Below are positions 43,497-52,615 of a stretch of 64,000 nucleotides of DNA, piece by piece. A program made the position numbers and the translations under genes. The stretch is from JBCCIM01 sp045106435. Its GTDB lineage: Bacteria > Bacteroidota > Rhodothermia > Rhodothermales > JAHQVL01. How positions within the stretch are numbered: the stretch's first letter is position 1; each line of letters begins with the position of its first letter. The notes under the pieces were generated by a model. It saw only the letters and a list, made by a program, of their open reading frames with translations. It was not told where the DNA came from and ran no database searches. The stretch is taken from the NCBI GenBank assembly GCA_045106435.1, contig JBGCEN010000317.1:3964-67963 (forward strand), written 5' to 3'.

Positions 43497-45578
43497 TCAA
43501 TATCGTTTTCCTACACAGGAATTATCAGCGGGCAGACACGTTAAGTATCCGGTTATTAACTGCAATATAAGCGATGCGTCAAATGCTGTTACAGATCCAT
43601 CTCCTGATGCATCAGCGTAGAGAGATCCATTTAAGTCGAGCAATCCGCTCGCGTGCTGGAGTATAAGCGAGGCATCGAGTGCGGTAACGACACCATTGCC
43701 CGATGCATCACCCGCAATTCCCGATGGGGGAGGATCTTCCATGCCAAAAGTAAACTGGTCTGCTCCCACATCGCCGGCCTGGACCGGGCGGGGTTCGCCA
43801 TCAAAATCGACAAGCAAAGGAGCGAGATCACTCGGCAGGGAAACACCTTTTCCTATGATCTGGGACTCTGCAGCCAGACGCCAGCCACTCACGTGATCCG
43901 TGGTGTCAACCACGTGGGGCTGTGCTGGTTGTATCGTCATTGAGTTATAATCTGTTAAGGCTTTATTTTGCCATTCGCTGAGACTGGAGCTTCGTACAAC
44001 ACTGCCGCCACTGGTTCCTTTTACGCGGTACTGAAACGTATTATACTCATGCGTACTGTAGTTTCTGTACCAGAATACATTGCCTTCTCCTTTATTCGAG
44101 CGTGCATCACTATCATTGGCGTGCTCTTCAAAAGAAATTTCACTGCTTCTGCGATCACTATTCCAATCAATCAAGGTGTTGGCAATAAAGAGATTGTTAT
44201 AGTATCGGTTTCCGGTTGCCTTATCCCGATCGTCTGCGCGAATACGCATGCCACCGCCTTCATTGCTCATAAAAGTATTATGAAGCACAATGTTATTATT
44301 GGCTGCATGAATGAGCAACCCATGCCCGTAGAATGAACCCCAGGCATACCTGGCTCTTGTTAAAACATTGTTTCTTACGAGTGTGCGGTCTGTTGTCCAT
44401 TCGAGGAAAAGATTGGCACCAAGATTACTGTCAAAGGTATTTTGCTCAATGACATTGTCAAAGTTGTCCATATCAAGCCATAATCCGGGGCCTTCGTTTT
44501 CGGAAAAATCCAGATTACGAAAAGTACTGTTTGACGTATAAAGCCATTTGCCCCCACCTGACTCCCAAAATGGCTTATATCCTTTCCAGTTATTGTATTT
44601 GCTTTCTGAATATTCGACAAGGCAGTTGTCGCAGATATTGCCTCGGATTCCGCTCATGCCATTGTGATTTGCACGAACGCCGCGGACAACATGGTTATTC
44701 CCGGAGATAAGAAATCCTGAGCCGTTGGTCCATTCAACAGTAATGTTTTCAAGGATAGATCCTTCGTTGCCGGCGCATACCGCACCCATCTGACCATCAT
44801 TGGCTGTATGCCTGAAGGTAATGCCAATCACGTGATAGTATCCTTTGACATTGCCAAAACGACAGCTCGGTTCGTTGTTAGAAGGATTGAATAGATGATT
44901 GAGCAAACTGGTTTGCATGAGCGCGTTGTTCGGATTTTTGTTGCCGGGCAACATCGCGAACATCGTACTCGGATTATCTGGCGAACCCTCTAAAAAGAAG
45001 GTGCCTTCTTTTACATCAGCTCTTGTGTAAACTGCCTGGAGCATCTGGTCATCTGCAATTAAAACATCACGTCTTCTCGCAGGCCCAAATAGATCATTGG
45101 GGCCCTCGAAGCGGTGCCATAAAGCTTCATGTGGCCAGGTTAATTTCCACGCGCTTCCATCTTGCGTCCAGGTACCTGTAAGATTGATTGCGCCAGACAC
45201 AATAACCTCATCGCCCGGGAATGAGGTTATGGTAATTCTGTTACCAGATGTACCACCTTTACCTGGACTGACCTGGCCGTAGTATGTGCCTTCTCTAATA
45301 ATCACGGCATCGCCGGGATTAATCGTGCTGGTTTCTACGGCACGCTGAATGGTTTTAAATGGTTGGGCTTCGTTACCCGGATTGGTATCATTGCCTATGG
45401 CCTGGTCAACCCAGTAGACCGTGTTGTTGCCAGTGTTCAGCAACGACCGAATGGGTTGGCAAGTGCCAGATGAAGAGCACAACATTCCTGGGCCGCAGTC
45501 TTGCTGCAAATAACAGGCTTGTCCATGTGCTAATGACGTAATCGAGAAAAAAAGTAGGAGGCTTAATAAGGGTCTCAT
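43497..45578 (-). CDS. Secreted right-handed beta-helix protein with dockerin-like C-terminus
   Basis: The 693-residue product has a signal peptide (1-19) and a short Cys-rich segment (CYLQQDCGPGMLCSSSGTC, about 22-40). A parallel beta-helix of the pectate-lyase/alginate-epimerase superfamily follows (about 55-560), recognisable by the opening AIGNDTNPGNEAQPFKTIQRAV and many GN/NN-rich rungs such as HAANNNIVLHNTF. It ends with two dockerin type I-like calcium repeats (622-645 GDASGNGVVTALDASLIL and 655-678 ADASGDGSVTAFDASLIL). It is likely a surface or extracellular polysaccharide-binding or -modifying protein. A lyase, epimerase or hydrolase activity is possible, but no catalytic residues can be assigned. 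It lies inside the exopolysaccharide block. Confidence 0.85.
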   Translation of the reverse strand: MRPLLSLLLFFSITSLAHGQACYLQQDCGPGMLCSSSGTCQPIRSLLNTGNNTVYWVDQAIGNDTNPGNEAQPFKTIQRAVETSTINPGDAVIIREGTYYGQVSPGKGGTSGNRITITSFPGDEVIVSGAINLTGTWTQDGSAWKLTWPHEALWHRFEGPNDLFGPARRRDVLIADDQMLQAVYTRADVKEGTFFLEGSPDNPSTMFAMLPGNKNPNNALMQTSLLNHLFNPSNNEPSCRFGNVKGYYHVIGITFRHTANDGQMGAVCAGNEGSILENITVEWTNGSGFLISGNNHVVRGVRANHNGMSGIRGNICDNCLVEYSESKYNNWKGYKPFWESGGGKWLYTSNSTFRNLDFSENEGPGLWLDMDNFDNVIEQNTFDSNLGANLFLEWTTDRTLVRNNVLTRARYAWGSFYGHGLLIHAANNNIVLHNTFMSNEGGGMRIRADDRDKATGNRYYNNLFIANTLIDWNSDRRSSEISFEEHANDSDARSNKGEGNVFWYRNYSTHEYNTFQYRVKGTSGGSVVRSSSLSEWQNKALTDYNSMTIQPAQPHVVDTTDHVSGWRLAAESQIIGKGVSLPSDLAPLLVDFDGEPRPVQAGDVGADQFTFGMEDPPPSGIAGDASGNGVVTALDASLILQHASGLLDLNGSLYADASGDGSVTAFDASLILQLITGYLTCLPADNSCVGKRY

Positions 45579-45766
45579 AATTACTAAAATGGTACAGCAA
45601 TAATTGAAGACAGAATAGTCTTTTGATGATTATGCGATAAAGCGTACAGAATGGTAAATAGGCGAGGGGGGAGCCGCCTTTGCTTATTATTTTTATTTTA
45701 TGTGTGTCAATTATTGGGCCGAAAAGATGCCGGCATAATCAAATTGATGTGGAGTGCAGGCGATTA

Positions 45767-46756
45767 TTAGTGAATTTCTTCTGGGACAGGCTCTGATTCG
45801 CCTAATACTTCGGATTTGACCTTGGAGACACCGGCTTGAACAGCATTATTCCAGTCTGTCCGTTTGGATTTGAGATTCAACGTTTCGTTTGTCAAATTAC
45901 GAATGCCGCCCACGATAGAGTCTGCATTATTATCCACAAGGATGGCCCAGTCTCCAAAGAGCTTTTCTGACAAGGTGGAACGGGTGGCGATGAGCGGGGT
46001 GTCGGATGATAAAGCTTCACACGCGCCGGATTGTTGCGTGGCAACCATATTGGTTAACGCAATCGCTGCTGAGCTTGAACACAATGTTTCGTGGTATTCC
46101 TTGGTGCTCAAGAACCCGGTAAGGCGCAGATTTTCACAGGCTTCGAGGCGATGTCGTTGAGCAGCCGGCAGTTTTTTGGGATCAGCAGTTATGACAAAAT
46201 TATAATCAGGTGTCCGTTCTATTGTATCGATGATCGCATCAATAGGCTCGTCCAGGTCAAAGGAGCAGACAAACAGAATCTGGTTCTTTTTCCGGGAAAC
46301 CTCTTTGGATTCAATAAACTGAAGCGGATCTGCAACAACAATAAATGGCTTCTGGGGATAGGTTTTTCCAAAAAGCGTCAGAAATTCAGAATTGTGAACA
46401 ATGATCGCTTTGGATTTTTCCATGATCGTTGAAAAAAACGGGAGCTTGTGCCAGTATGATTGAAAGATGCCGTTGTGCCCATCTACGATATATGGCGTGC
46501 CCAGTAGCAGCGGGGGAAGCGCTGCATAGTGAGGAGGAGCCTGCACAATTGTATACGATGGCTTCGTTTTGATCATATAAAAAACGGTAGCCATCAGCTT
46601 ATAGAAGTAGTCGAATGGACGCAGGTATTTGCTTCGGAAAAGATGTGGGATGAATTTGATGTCTGCGTCAAATAGAGGGGCCAGCACCTCTGCGCGGCGT
46701 TGATACCCCTTCCATACAATATATAAACACCGTCCTTTTTGTTGTTTTTTACTCAT
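45767..46756 (-). CDS. GT-B-fold glycosyltransferase (group 1-like)
   Basis: The 329-residue protein has the layout of a short GT-B enzyme: an N-terminal half with YTIVQAPPHYAALPPLLLGTPYIVDGHNG and KSKAIIVHNSEFLTLFGKTY, then a donor-binding half with LFVCSFDLDEPIDAIIDTI, LRLTGFLSTKEYHETLCSSSAAIALT and GACEALSSDTPLIATRS. The final EX7E-like block is weak (GACEALSSDTPLI), so the family number is uncertain. It likely adds one sugar of the repeat unit. Coding sequence and context match the neighbours, with a 10-residue Glu-rich tail. Confidence 0.8.
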   Translation of the reverse strand: MSKKQQKGRCLYIVWKGYQRRAEVLAPLFDADIKFIPHLFRSKYLRPFDYFYKLMATVFYMIKTKPSYTIVQAPPHYAALPPLLLGTPYIVDGHNGIFQSYWHKLPFFSTIMEKSKAIIVHNSEFLTLFGKTYPQKPFIVVADPLQFIESKEVSRKKNQILFVCSFDLDEPIDAIIDTIERTPDYNFVITADPKKLPAAQRHRLEACENLRLTGFLSTKEYHETLCSSSAAIALTNMVATQQSGACEALSSDTPLIATRSTLSEKLFGDWAILVDNNADSIVGGIRNLTNETLNLKSKRTDWNNAVQAGVSKVKSEVLGESEPVPEEIH

Positions 46757-46785
46757 TGATCTATCTAACTATTTGCAGGAGCCGG

Positions 46786-46830
46786 CTGTCAATCTAATTA
46801 CTGTCAAACTAAATGCTGTCAATCTAAATG
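46786..46830. repeat. Three 15-bp tandem copies
   Basis: CTGTCAATCTAATTA, CTGTCAAACTAAATG and CTGTCAATCTAAATG follow one another without spacing in the gap between two glycosyltransferase genes, upstream of the start at 46756. A separate word family from the GAACCCT and CAGTAATCAG repeats. Confidence 0.9.
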
Positions 46831-46885
46831 TTGCGCAGGAGGCTATTGCCTGTTCGCTCAGGTACTGAATGCAGAAAATATATAC

Positions 46886-47758
46886 TTATGAACTTGTGAG
46901 TTTTAATCTCTTCAAAAAATGAACCGTAATTCTAATCATGTCACAAGTAAGGAAGCTGATAAACTGAAAAGGTGATTTTGCCGTCTTGAGTGCGAAATAA
47001 AACCTGAATTTGAGCCAGAAGGAGGACCTAAAATCAAAAAAGTATCTGCGAATATCGCTTAGATGATACTCATCTTTGATATCAAACTCATACGTATTGT
47101 CTACATGGCTTCGTACGATTGCATCGTAAAAGACCACCTGTTTATATCCAAATTTTGACGCGCGTACGGGAAATTCTGTATCACCCCTGTGTTTAAAGCG
47201 GACCGCATCGTACATGCCGGCGTCTTTGAAAACCTGAACGGGAGCGAGCATGCCGCGCCCGGTAAGTTGAGAAACTTCGAAAAATGAACCGTGCTCAAAA
47301 TCGTCCAGGGATTTTCCAACATTCAGAATCCGATCTTTGGCTGTAAACCAATTGGTCATCCTCCCGCCATCCCAAATGATATTGGGGTGCTTGATGTCAG
47401 CGACTATAGACCCAACAAGTGTTTTGGGATGATGATGGGCAAATCCTACGATCTTCTCGATGTAGTCGCTATCAAATTCCAGGTCATCATTGATGATTAA
47501 GACAAAGTCATCATCGTTTGCTTTCTCGATAACATAAAGCAGTCCTTCGTTGGTACCGCCAGACCACCATAAATCCCCTGTTCCTCTGATCAAGGTGACA
47601 TTGGGGTACAGATTTTCGATCATATCGGACGTCCCATCTGTTGAGCCGTCGTCAATAATTACTACTTCGATATCTTTATATGTTTGATTTAACAAACACT
47701 TAAGGAATCTCCCGGTGAGTTCCTTTCTGTTATATACAGGTGTAACAACGTAAACCAT
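46886..47758 (-). CDS. GT2-family glycosyltransferase, copy 1
   Basis: The 290-residue GT-A enzyme begins VYVVTPVYNRKELTGRFLKCLLNQTYKDIEVVIIDDGSTDGT, with the UDP-sugar-binding DDGS, and has the metal-binding INDDLEF (DxD equivalent). GRGMLAPVQVF, MYDAVRFKHRGDTEFPVRA and a hydrophobic C-terminal stretch near residues 255-280 suggest membrane contact. It is an inverting transferase acting on the cytoplasmic face. It resembles rhamnosyl- or fucosyl-type GT2 enzymes only generally, and the donor is unknown. It is related in design to the next gene. Confidence 0.9.
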   Translation of the reverse strand: MVYVVTPVYNRKELTGRFLKCLLNQTYKDIEVVIIDDGSTDGTSDMIENLYPNVTLIRGTGDLWWSGGTNEGLLYVIEKANDDDFVLIINDDLEFDSDYIEKIVGFAHHHPKTLVGSIVADIKHPNIIWDGGRMTNWFTAKDRILNVGKSLDDFEHGSFFEVSQLTGRGMLAPVQVFKDAGMYDAVRFKHRGDTEFPVRASKFGYKQVVFYDAIVRSHVDNTYEFDIKDEYHLSDIRRYFFDFRSSFWLKFRFYFALKTAKSPFQFISFLTCDMIRITVHFLKRLKLTSS

Positions 47759-47820
47759 TCCGCCAATTCTTTTCTAACACGTGAATACATTCAGCAAAAA
47801 TGCTGACTTCTTCTTGTGGA

Positions 47821-48723
47821 TTACGCGATGGGATGTAGCTCCTGGGGGCGGATTTTGGCTTTGATTGAAGACAAAACGAGTCTTACATAGGGTAACGAGC
47901 CAAAAACGGGCCAGAGTAGGCCGGCGTGCTTTTTCGAAAACAACATCCAGTCTGAAGGCGGCAAGCCTTTAGGGCCACTCATCTGTTTCCAGCGTTCTTT
48001 TAGCGGTAGAGACGTATCCAGCCAACTCCCTTTTACAGGGTTTGTTGAACAAGTCCCGACAAAGCCAGGCGTTATCCATATGGATGCACCTTTGCTTCCT
48101 GCTTTTAATGCATAATCAATGTCACCTATTGCATGGGAGTAGCCGGCATCCATGTTGCCAACCATACGGGCCACTTCATCTGGTATCAGCACACAATTTC
48201 CATGCATGACATCACATTGCATTGCTTCATTTGTTGGCTCCACCAACTTGAAATGGAATGGATGCCACTTACTATCGCGAATCATCCCGCCATAGGTAAG
48301 TTTTGAAGAGACCGGATCCTTAACAGAGCCCACGACAATCGAACGAGAATTATTCGACTCCTGAAGCTTTTGATGCGTCTCTACAAGTCGCATCACTGCA
48401 TCGGGGGCCAGATTCGTGTCATCATTCAACCATAGATAATAATCTGCGCCGGAAGACAATGCTGCTGCAAATGCGGTGCGCATGCCTTCATTCCAAAAGT
48501 ATGAGCCATCTCCTTTGATGACCTCTGCTTCAGGGAAGCTTGCCTTTACTGCTTCTGAGGTGCCATCTGTACTGCCGTCATCGAGCAAAAAAGCACGAAT
48601 GTCCAGTTGATCGGATCGTTGGGTAAACAGTGCAGATAAACACTGCATCGTCAAATCCTTTCGGTTATGAGAAGCAAGAATGGCGGCAATCCTAACGGAT
48701 TTATTTTTCATCGATTTGTGCAC
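47821..48723 (-). CDS. GT2-family glycosyltransferase, copy 2
   Basis: The 300-residue GT-A enzyme has AAILASHNRKDLTMQCLSAL, the nucleotide-binding LLDDGSTDGTSEAV, YLWLNDDTNLAPD (DxD equivalent), HGNCVLIPDEVARMVG and the closing ED-like AIGDIDYALKA. It lies 62 bases upstream of the first GT2 gene on the same strand and shares its layout, including the SYFWNEG/GDLWWSGG block, so the two are probably paralogues adding different sugars. The start may be ATG 48723 or, for MKNKSVRI, 48711. The cytoplasmic face of the membrane is the site of action. Confidence 0.9.
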   Translation of the reverse strand: MHKSMKNKSVRIAAILASHNRKDLTMQCLSALFTQRSDQLDIRAFLLDDGSTDGTSEAVKASFPEAEVIKGDGSYFWNEGMRTAFAAALSSGADYYLWLNDDTNLAPDAVMRLVETHQKLQESNNSRSIVVGSVKDPVSSKLTYGGMIRDSKWHPFHFKLVEPTNEAMQCDVMHGNCVLIPDEVARMVGNMDAGYSHAIGDIDYALKAGSKGASIWITPGFVGTCSTNPVKGSWLDTSLPLKERWKQMSGPKGLPPSDWMLFSKKHAGLLWPVFGSLPYVRLVLSSIKAKIRPQELHPIA

Positions 48724-49097
48724 GCTTGGCGGGAATCTCGTTCTTTAACGAAAATAGATATCCCATCAGTACTGACAAAGAACACTGGGTACCAATGGGG
48801 GACATCAATGTAATCTTTTGAAAAAGTATTTGCCTGCTATCAAGCAAATTATTAACAGGAATAGAATACGAACCCGTACGCAGGGCCTGCCAACAATTAT
48901 ACATCAAATTCGTTACAGGTCCATAGTTATTGCAGAAACAATACAATAACTATATAGCACCTGTTTTCGGTAATCGGCTGGAGATAAAAAATCTAAAATA
49001 CCTGTGGGCTAGCGGGATACGATAAATTGTTTTAGCGCGCATTGTTTAATCGTACCATAAAGGTCGCTAAAACAAGCATTTTCAGTTATTTACCATA
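48724..49097. other. Intergenic gap, possible relic frame and hairpin
   Basis: The 374 bases contain an 81-codon minus-strand frame overlapping the next gene's start, of doubtful reality, and the inverted repeat at 49027-49075. AT content is higher than in the genes. Nothing else is recognised. Confidence 0.5.
49027..49075 (-). terminator. Possible hairpin after a sulfotransferase gene
   Basis: TTGTTTTAGCG and CGCTAAAACAA form a perfect 11-bp inverted repeat around a 27-base loop, starting 23 bases past the sulfotransferase stop on the minus strand. The loop is long and the minus-strand downstream sequence is only moderately T-rich (AATTTATCG), so termination is uncertain. Confidence 0.35.
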
Positions 49098-50078
49098 CTA
49101 AAGATGCGGATGAATACGCTTCAGGCCAGGCAAGCGCTTGAGCTTGTCCTGGAAAAGCCTTAATTCTGCAATTTGGTAGATGAATCCGTAGGAAATCCGC
49201 ATCATATCACCCCCCATTCGTTTTAACGAAAACGGTGTGGCTTTCAGGTCATCAAGCAACTCTTTTTGCTCATATCCAACTGTATACAGACGTTCCTTTC
49301 CTATCCATTTAAGGTACGATTTGCACCATGATTTTCGGATTGGATTTCTCAGAGAGCCTTTCCACTTGTTAAGCGGCTTATCGCTGATGCTTTTATAAGA
49401 CTTTGTGCCCGTCGGGTCGCCCATGTCTCCTTGTAGATCGACACTTTGAAAGTCCTCAATCATTATCGATTGAAAGGGGAGGTCCAGGTATGCGCAGATC
49501 TTTTGCGTAGTTGTTTCCGGGTCTTTCAGGAGATCCTCGTAATTGACGCCGAGCACACGGTCTTTATTATCTGTGTATGCCTTCACCAGTTTGGCAAATC
49601 CTTCAAATAAATCAACTTTGAAAAAGTAGAGATACCAATGACCTCTATGCCAGGTGTCTAGCATAGAGGCAATGATTGAAAGTGGATTTCTCCAGAGAAA
49701 GATGAACTTGGCATCTGGAAATACTTCCATGATTTCTTCAACAACAAGATGGTATCGCGGCGTTTTGTCGAGGAAATACACTGCGCCTTTTTCCGCTCGC
49801 CGGTTGTACAGGTTTAGCGTGAAATCCTGTATTTCAGACAGAAACGCCGGCCGGCCTCCGTCGATGGAGGTGTAGAAGTCTTTGATGGCATCGACAACGG
49901 CATTTTGGTCGTAGTTGGTATAAATGCCTTCACTGCGCAGCGTGCTTAACATGGGGAGCAGCAACCAGGGCTCCGCGGCCGTATCTATCTTGTCGTGCTT
50001 GGCAAGAATACGCTGCAGCAGTGTAGAGCCGCTGCGTGGCAATGAAAAGAGAAATATGGGTGCGACAGATTCAGACAC
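49098..50078 (-). CDS. PAPS-dependent sulfotransferase, copy 1
   Basis: The 326-residue protein has the 5'-phosphosulfate loop FSLPRSGSTLLQRIL (Arg/Ser at about 15-18) and the 3'-phosphate-binding FLWRNPLSIIASML (Arg130, Ser134). LGVNYEDLLKDPETTTQKI is the third typical block. It transfers sulfate from PAPS to a hydroxyl or amine, here plausibly a sugar of the repeat unit. The start is GTG at 50078 placed immediately after the TAA stop of the flippase gene (TAAGTG), so translation is almost certainly coupled to it. No membrane helix is evident, so it is probably cytoplasmic and would act before the unit is flipped. Confidence 0.93.
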   Translation of the reverse strand: MSESVAPIFLFSLPRSGSTLLQRILAKHDKIDTAAEPWLLLPMLSTLRSEGIYTNYDQNAVVDAIKDFYTSIDGGRPAFLSEIQDFTLNLYNRRAEKGAVYFLDKTPRYHLVVEEIMEVFPDAKFIFLWRNPLSIIASMLDTWHRGHWYLYFFKVDLFEGFAKLVKAYTDNKDRVLGVNYEDLLKDPETTTQKICAYLDLPFQSIMIEDFQSVDLQGDMGDPTGTKSYKSISDKPLNKWKGSLRNPIRKSWCKSYLKWIGKERLYTVGYEQKELLDDLKATPFSLKRMGGDMMRISYGFIYQIAELRLFQDKLKRLPGLKRIHPHL

Positions 50079-51476
50079 TTAAGATGCTTTCTTGTTTTTA
50101 GGCCACCACAACGCGAAACTTACAATTTTAAGTCGATACCAAACTACCATTGCAGCACCAATATTCCACAACAAGGTCGTAACAATCGTTGCAATGGCGG
50201 CTCCCTTGATGCCCATACTGGTGATCAGTATGCCATTGAGAACCAAATTGAGTAATGCACCGATAGCCATGATCTTTGCCGCATCCCGTTGATGGCCCGT
50301 CATATTTAAAAGCAATACAGCTGGGCCGGCGCAGGCATTGAAAATTTGACCGAAAATAAGGATTCTAAGCAGGGGAATAGGTTCAACATATTCAGCGCCG
50401 AAAAGTAAAGGCAAGAAGTCGGCAGCAAAATAGAGAATAAGTCCACCAATGATGGAAAGCGCGAACACTGCATTTGCGCCTAATGAAACGATGCGTTGTA
50501 ATTCCTGACGCTTATTGTTTGCGTGTAAATCCGCTACAATAGGGTGGAGAATACCATTCATTGCCGTTAGGGCAATAACGATGGCTGCAGCTACTTGTGA
50601 GGCAATCCGGTATACGCCAACCGCATCAGTGTTGAGCATAATGCCAAGCATTAAGCTGTCTGCCGAGATCAGAACATAGTTAAACCCTGATGTCAGCATC
50701 ATGTCTTGCGAGGTACTAAACCACTCTTTTTTGTTGTATTCGGGCTGGGCAGTACCAACTTGCTTTGGGACGGCAGATTTGACGAGGTAGTAAGAAAGGA
50801 AAACTGCGCAGATGGTGGCCGCCAGATTGATGAAAATCGCGAGTTCTGCGTGTAGGACAATGTCGCCGGCTTCTCTTGTAATGCGGCCTATATCTGTCCA
50901 GTAATATGTAATGATCATCGCGATTGCGATCAGCGCCGGCCGCAGGGTGCGCATGGATAGCTGCGACAAAACAACGCGTTTCAAGCCATCTAGCATGCCT
51001 TCCTGGATCTCCAGACGTGCCACCAGGGGTAAAAAAAGCAGGGCAATTAACAGGCAGTTGTAAAAAGCGTCATCGCCGTATTTTGCGATGATATAGGAGC
51101 GGGAAAGGTAAATAATGAGCCCAAAGCCCAGGGAGAGACCAATGGCAATTTTGAACGAGGTTCGCTGGCTGTATCTGACAAATCCATTGATCAATCCCCA
51201 TTCTTTTTTTGATCGATAGGAAGCTATATAGCGGATCGCAGACTTATTAAAACCATACCGTGCAATAATCAGGCACGTGCTCAGACAGGCAATAGCAAAG
51301 GAATAGGCTCCCCATTCTTGTTTACCAAGCAAACGGGTGAGCGCCATTGTGGAAGCGAAGATGACCAGTGTGGAGAGCATCTTGATCAAAAACCCGCCAC
51401 CTGATCCACGAATAAACTGGGCCAGATTGTCCTGTCCTTTTAAGCGCTCTATCCAGTTTTTCGAGTTACTTGACAT
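50079..51476 (-). CDS. Wzx-like polysaccharide flippase (MATE/MOP superfamily)
   Basis: The 465-residue integral membrane protein has about 12-14 hydrophobic helices spread over its length, starting with GGGFLIKMLSTLVIFASTMALTRLLGKQEWG. This is typical of the polysaccharide transporter branch, as are AVGVYRIASQVAAAIVIAL and LFGAEYVEPIPLLRILIFGQIFNA. It would flip undecaprenyl-linked repeat units across the inner membrane. It is the only flippase in the block and is directly followed, without a spacer, by the first sulfotransferase gene. The length suits Wzx. Confidence 0.92.
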   Translation of the reverse strand: MSSNSKNWIERLKGQDNLAQFIRGSGGGFLIKMLSTLVIFASTMALTRLLGKQEWGAYSFAIACLSTCLIIARYGFNKSAIRYIASYRSKKEWGLINGFVRYSQRTSFKIAIGLSLGFGLIIYLSRSYIIAKYGDDAFYNCLLIALLFLPLVARLEIQEGMLDGLKRVVLSQLSMRTLRPALIAIAMIITYYWTDIGRITREAGDIVLHAELAIFINLAATICAVFLSYYLVKSAVPKQVGTAQPEYNKKEWFSTSQDMMLTSGFNYVLISADSLMLGIMLNTDAVGVYRIASQVAAAIVIALTAMNGILHPIVADLHANNKRQELQRIVSLGANAVFALSIIGGLILYFAADFLPLLFGAEYVEPIPLLRILIFGQIFNACAGPAVLLLNMTGHQRDAAKIMAIGALLNLVLNGILITSMGIKGAAIATIVTTLLWNIGAAMVVWYRLKIVSFALWWPKNKKAS

Positions 51477-51735
51477 GGGAATGCTTCATCTCCTCTAGGT
51501 CGTAAAACCTACTAATCAATACGCGCTGCACTAATAATAATCTTGAAAAGAAATGCTTTGCTTAATGAAATGAGTTATTAATTATTCAATGAGTTCTTCG
51601 TTCAATCCAGAGACTATTTCAACCATACAACAGGTTGATATCAGCATTGAGATGCTATTTATATAAAAATAATCATCATTCTTACATCCCAAAACTTACA
51701 ACCGAATACTGGCGACTGAAAACTGCAGTTAACCC

Positions 51736-52560
51736 CTAAACTTCCAATTCATTATATACGCCGGCGTAGCCCCATCTTTGCAATACGTCACCCAGTTTGT
51801 CTTCCAGAAGCTTGATGTTTTCATCAGAGAGCTCATTTCTCCATGAATCTACCTGGCCTTTGCGGAAGGTGTGCCGGCCTGGGCCAAATAGCTCATCTGC
51901 AACACCGGTTGACTTCGACTCAGGAATTTCAAGCCATTGGCAGAGATTGCTTACCGTTTGCTCCTGGGATTCAATGGTGCCGCCTCCTTTGCTTCCCACA
52001 AGGTCCTCAAAACGAATCTTTAATACCTGGTCAGAGGAAAGCCATCCATCGAGGGCAAGGCATCTGGTACGAAGTGGTTCGAGGTATGCTTTCTTAAACC
52101 GGTGTCCTTCCAGAACATACTGGAATTTCTGTTCTTCGCTTAGATCCTTGAATTCACTATGTAATACATGCTCTTTGAGTTTTGTCACATAGTGCACAAA
52201 AGAGACCAATACAGCACGGGGATCACGGTGGACAACAATAGGGGCAATGCCATGCTCCAGAATTGCGTCCAATAAAGCTGTCGAATACCCAACGTGTGCT
52301 GTAAAAAAGGTGTTAGGTTTCCCTTTTTTTAGCCGGTTGCGAACAATGCGTTTGGATACCTCAACGGGCGTATCAATGCCCAGCAGGTACCCTTGCGAGA
52401 ATGGATACCACGCCATTCTTCGGAATTTACTTAACATGCTCGGGCTAATCACTTGAGCAGAACCCAAATGGTCAAGCTCGGAATAACCCATGAGCTTGAG
52501 GCATTTGGCTGTCAGGTGTGTACCTGATTTAGGAAGGGAGTTAATAAAAGCTTTTCTCAT
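51736..52560 (-). CDS. PAPS-dependent sulfotransferase, copy 2
   Basis: The 274-residue protein has the 5'-phosphosulfate loop INSLPKSGTHLTAKCL (Lys11, Ser12, Gly13, Thr14) and the 3'-phosphate-binding VVHRDPRAVLVSF (Arg112, Ser120). Near the end FGPGRHTFRKGQVDSWRNELS matches the GxxGxWKxxF-type block of cytosolic sulfotransferases. It differs in all motifs from the copy 1 enzyme (LPRSGS), so the two belong to separate sulfotransferase subfamilies and probably modify different positions. It lies between the polymerase and flippase genes. The substrate is inferred from context only. Confidence 0.92.
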   Translation of the reverse strand: MRKAFINSLPKSGTHLTAKCLKLMGYSELDHLGSAQVISPSMLSKFRRMAWYPFSQGYLLGIDTPVEVSKRIVRNRLKKGKPNTFFTAHVGYSTALLDAILEHGIAPIVVHRDPRAVLVSFVHYVTKLKEHVLHSEFKDLSEEQKFQYVLEGHRFKKAYLEPLRTRCLALDGWLSSDQVLKIRFEDLVGSKGGGTIESQEQTVSNLCQWLEIPESKSTGVADELFGPGRHTFRKGQVDSWRNELSDENIKLLEDKLGDVLQRWGYAGVYNELEV

Positions 52561-52615
52561 AATATTATAATACTACACAATACTGATGGCCACGCAGTCA
52601 ATATGTTGAATATAC

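Noticed and set aside
48701..48946. 81-codon minus-strand frame overlapping the start of the second GT2 gene
   Set aside because: It has no recognisable family and ends in the next gene's start; it might be a relic of a membrane protein tail, but nothing supports that.
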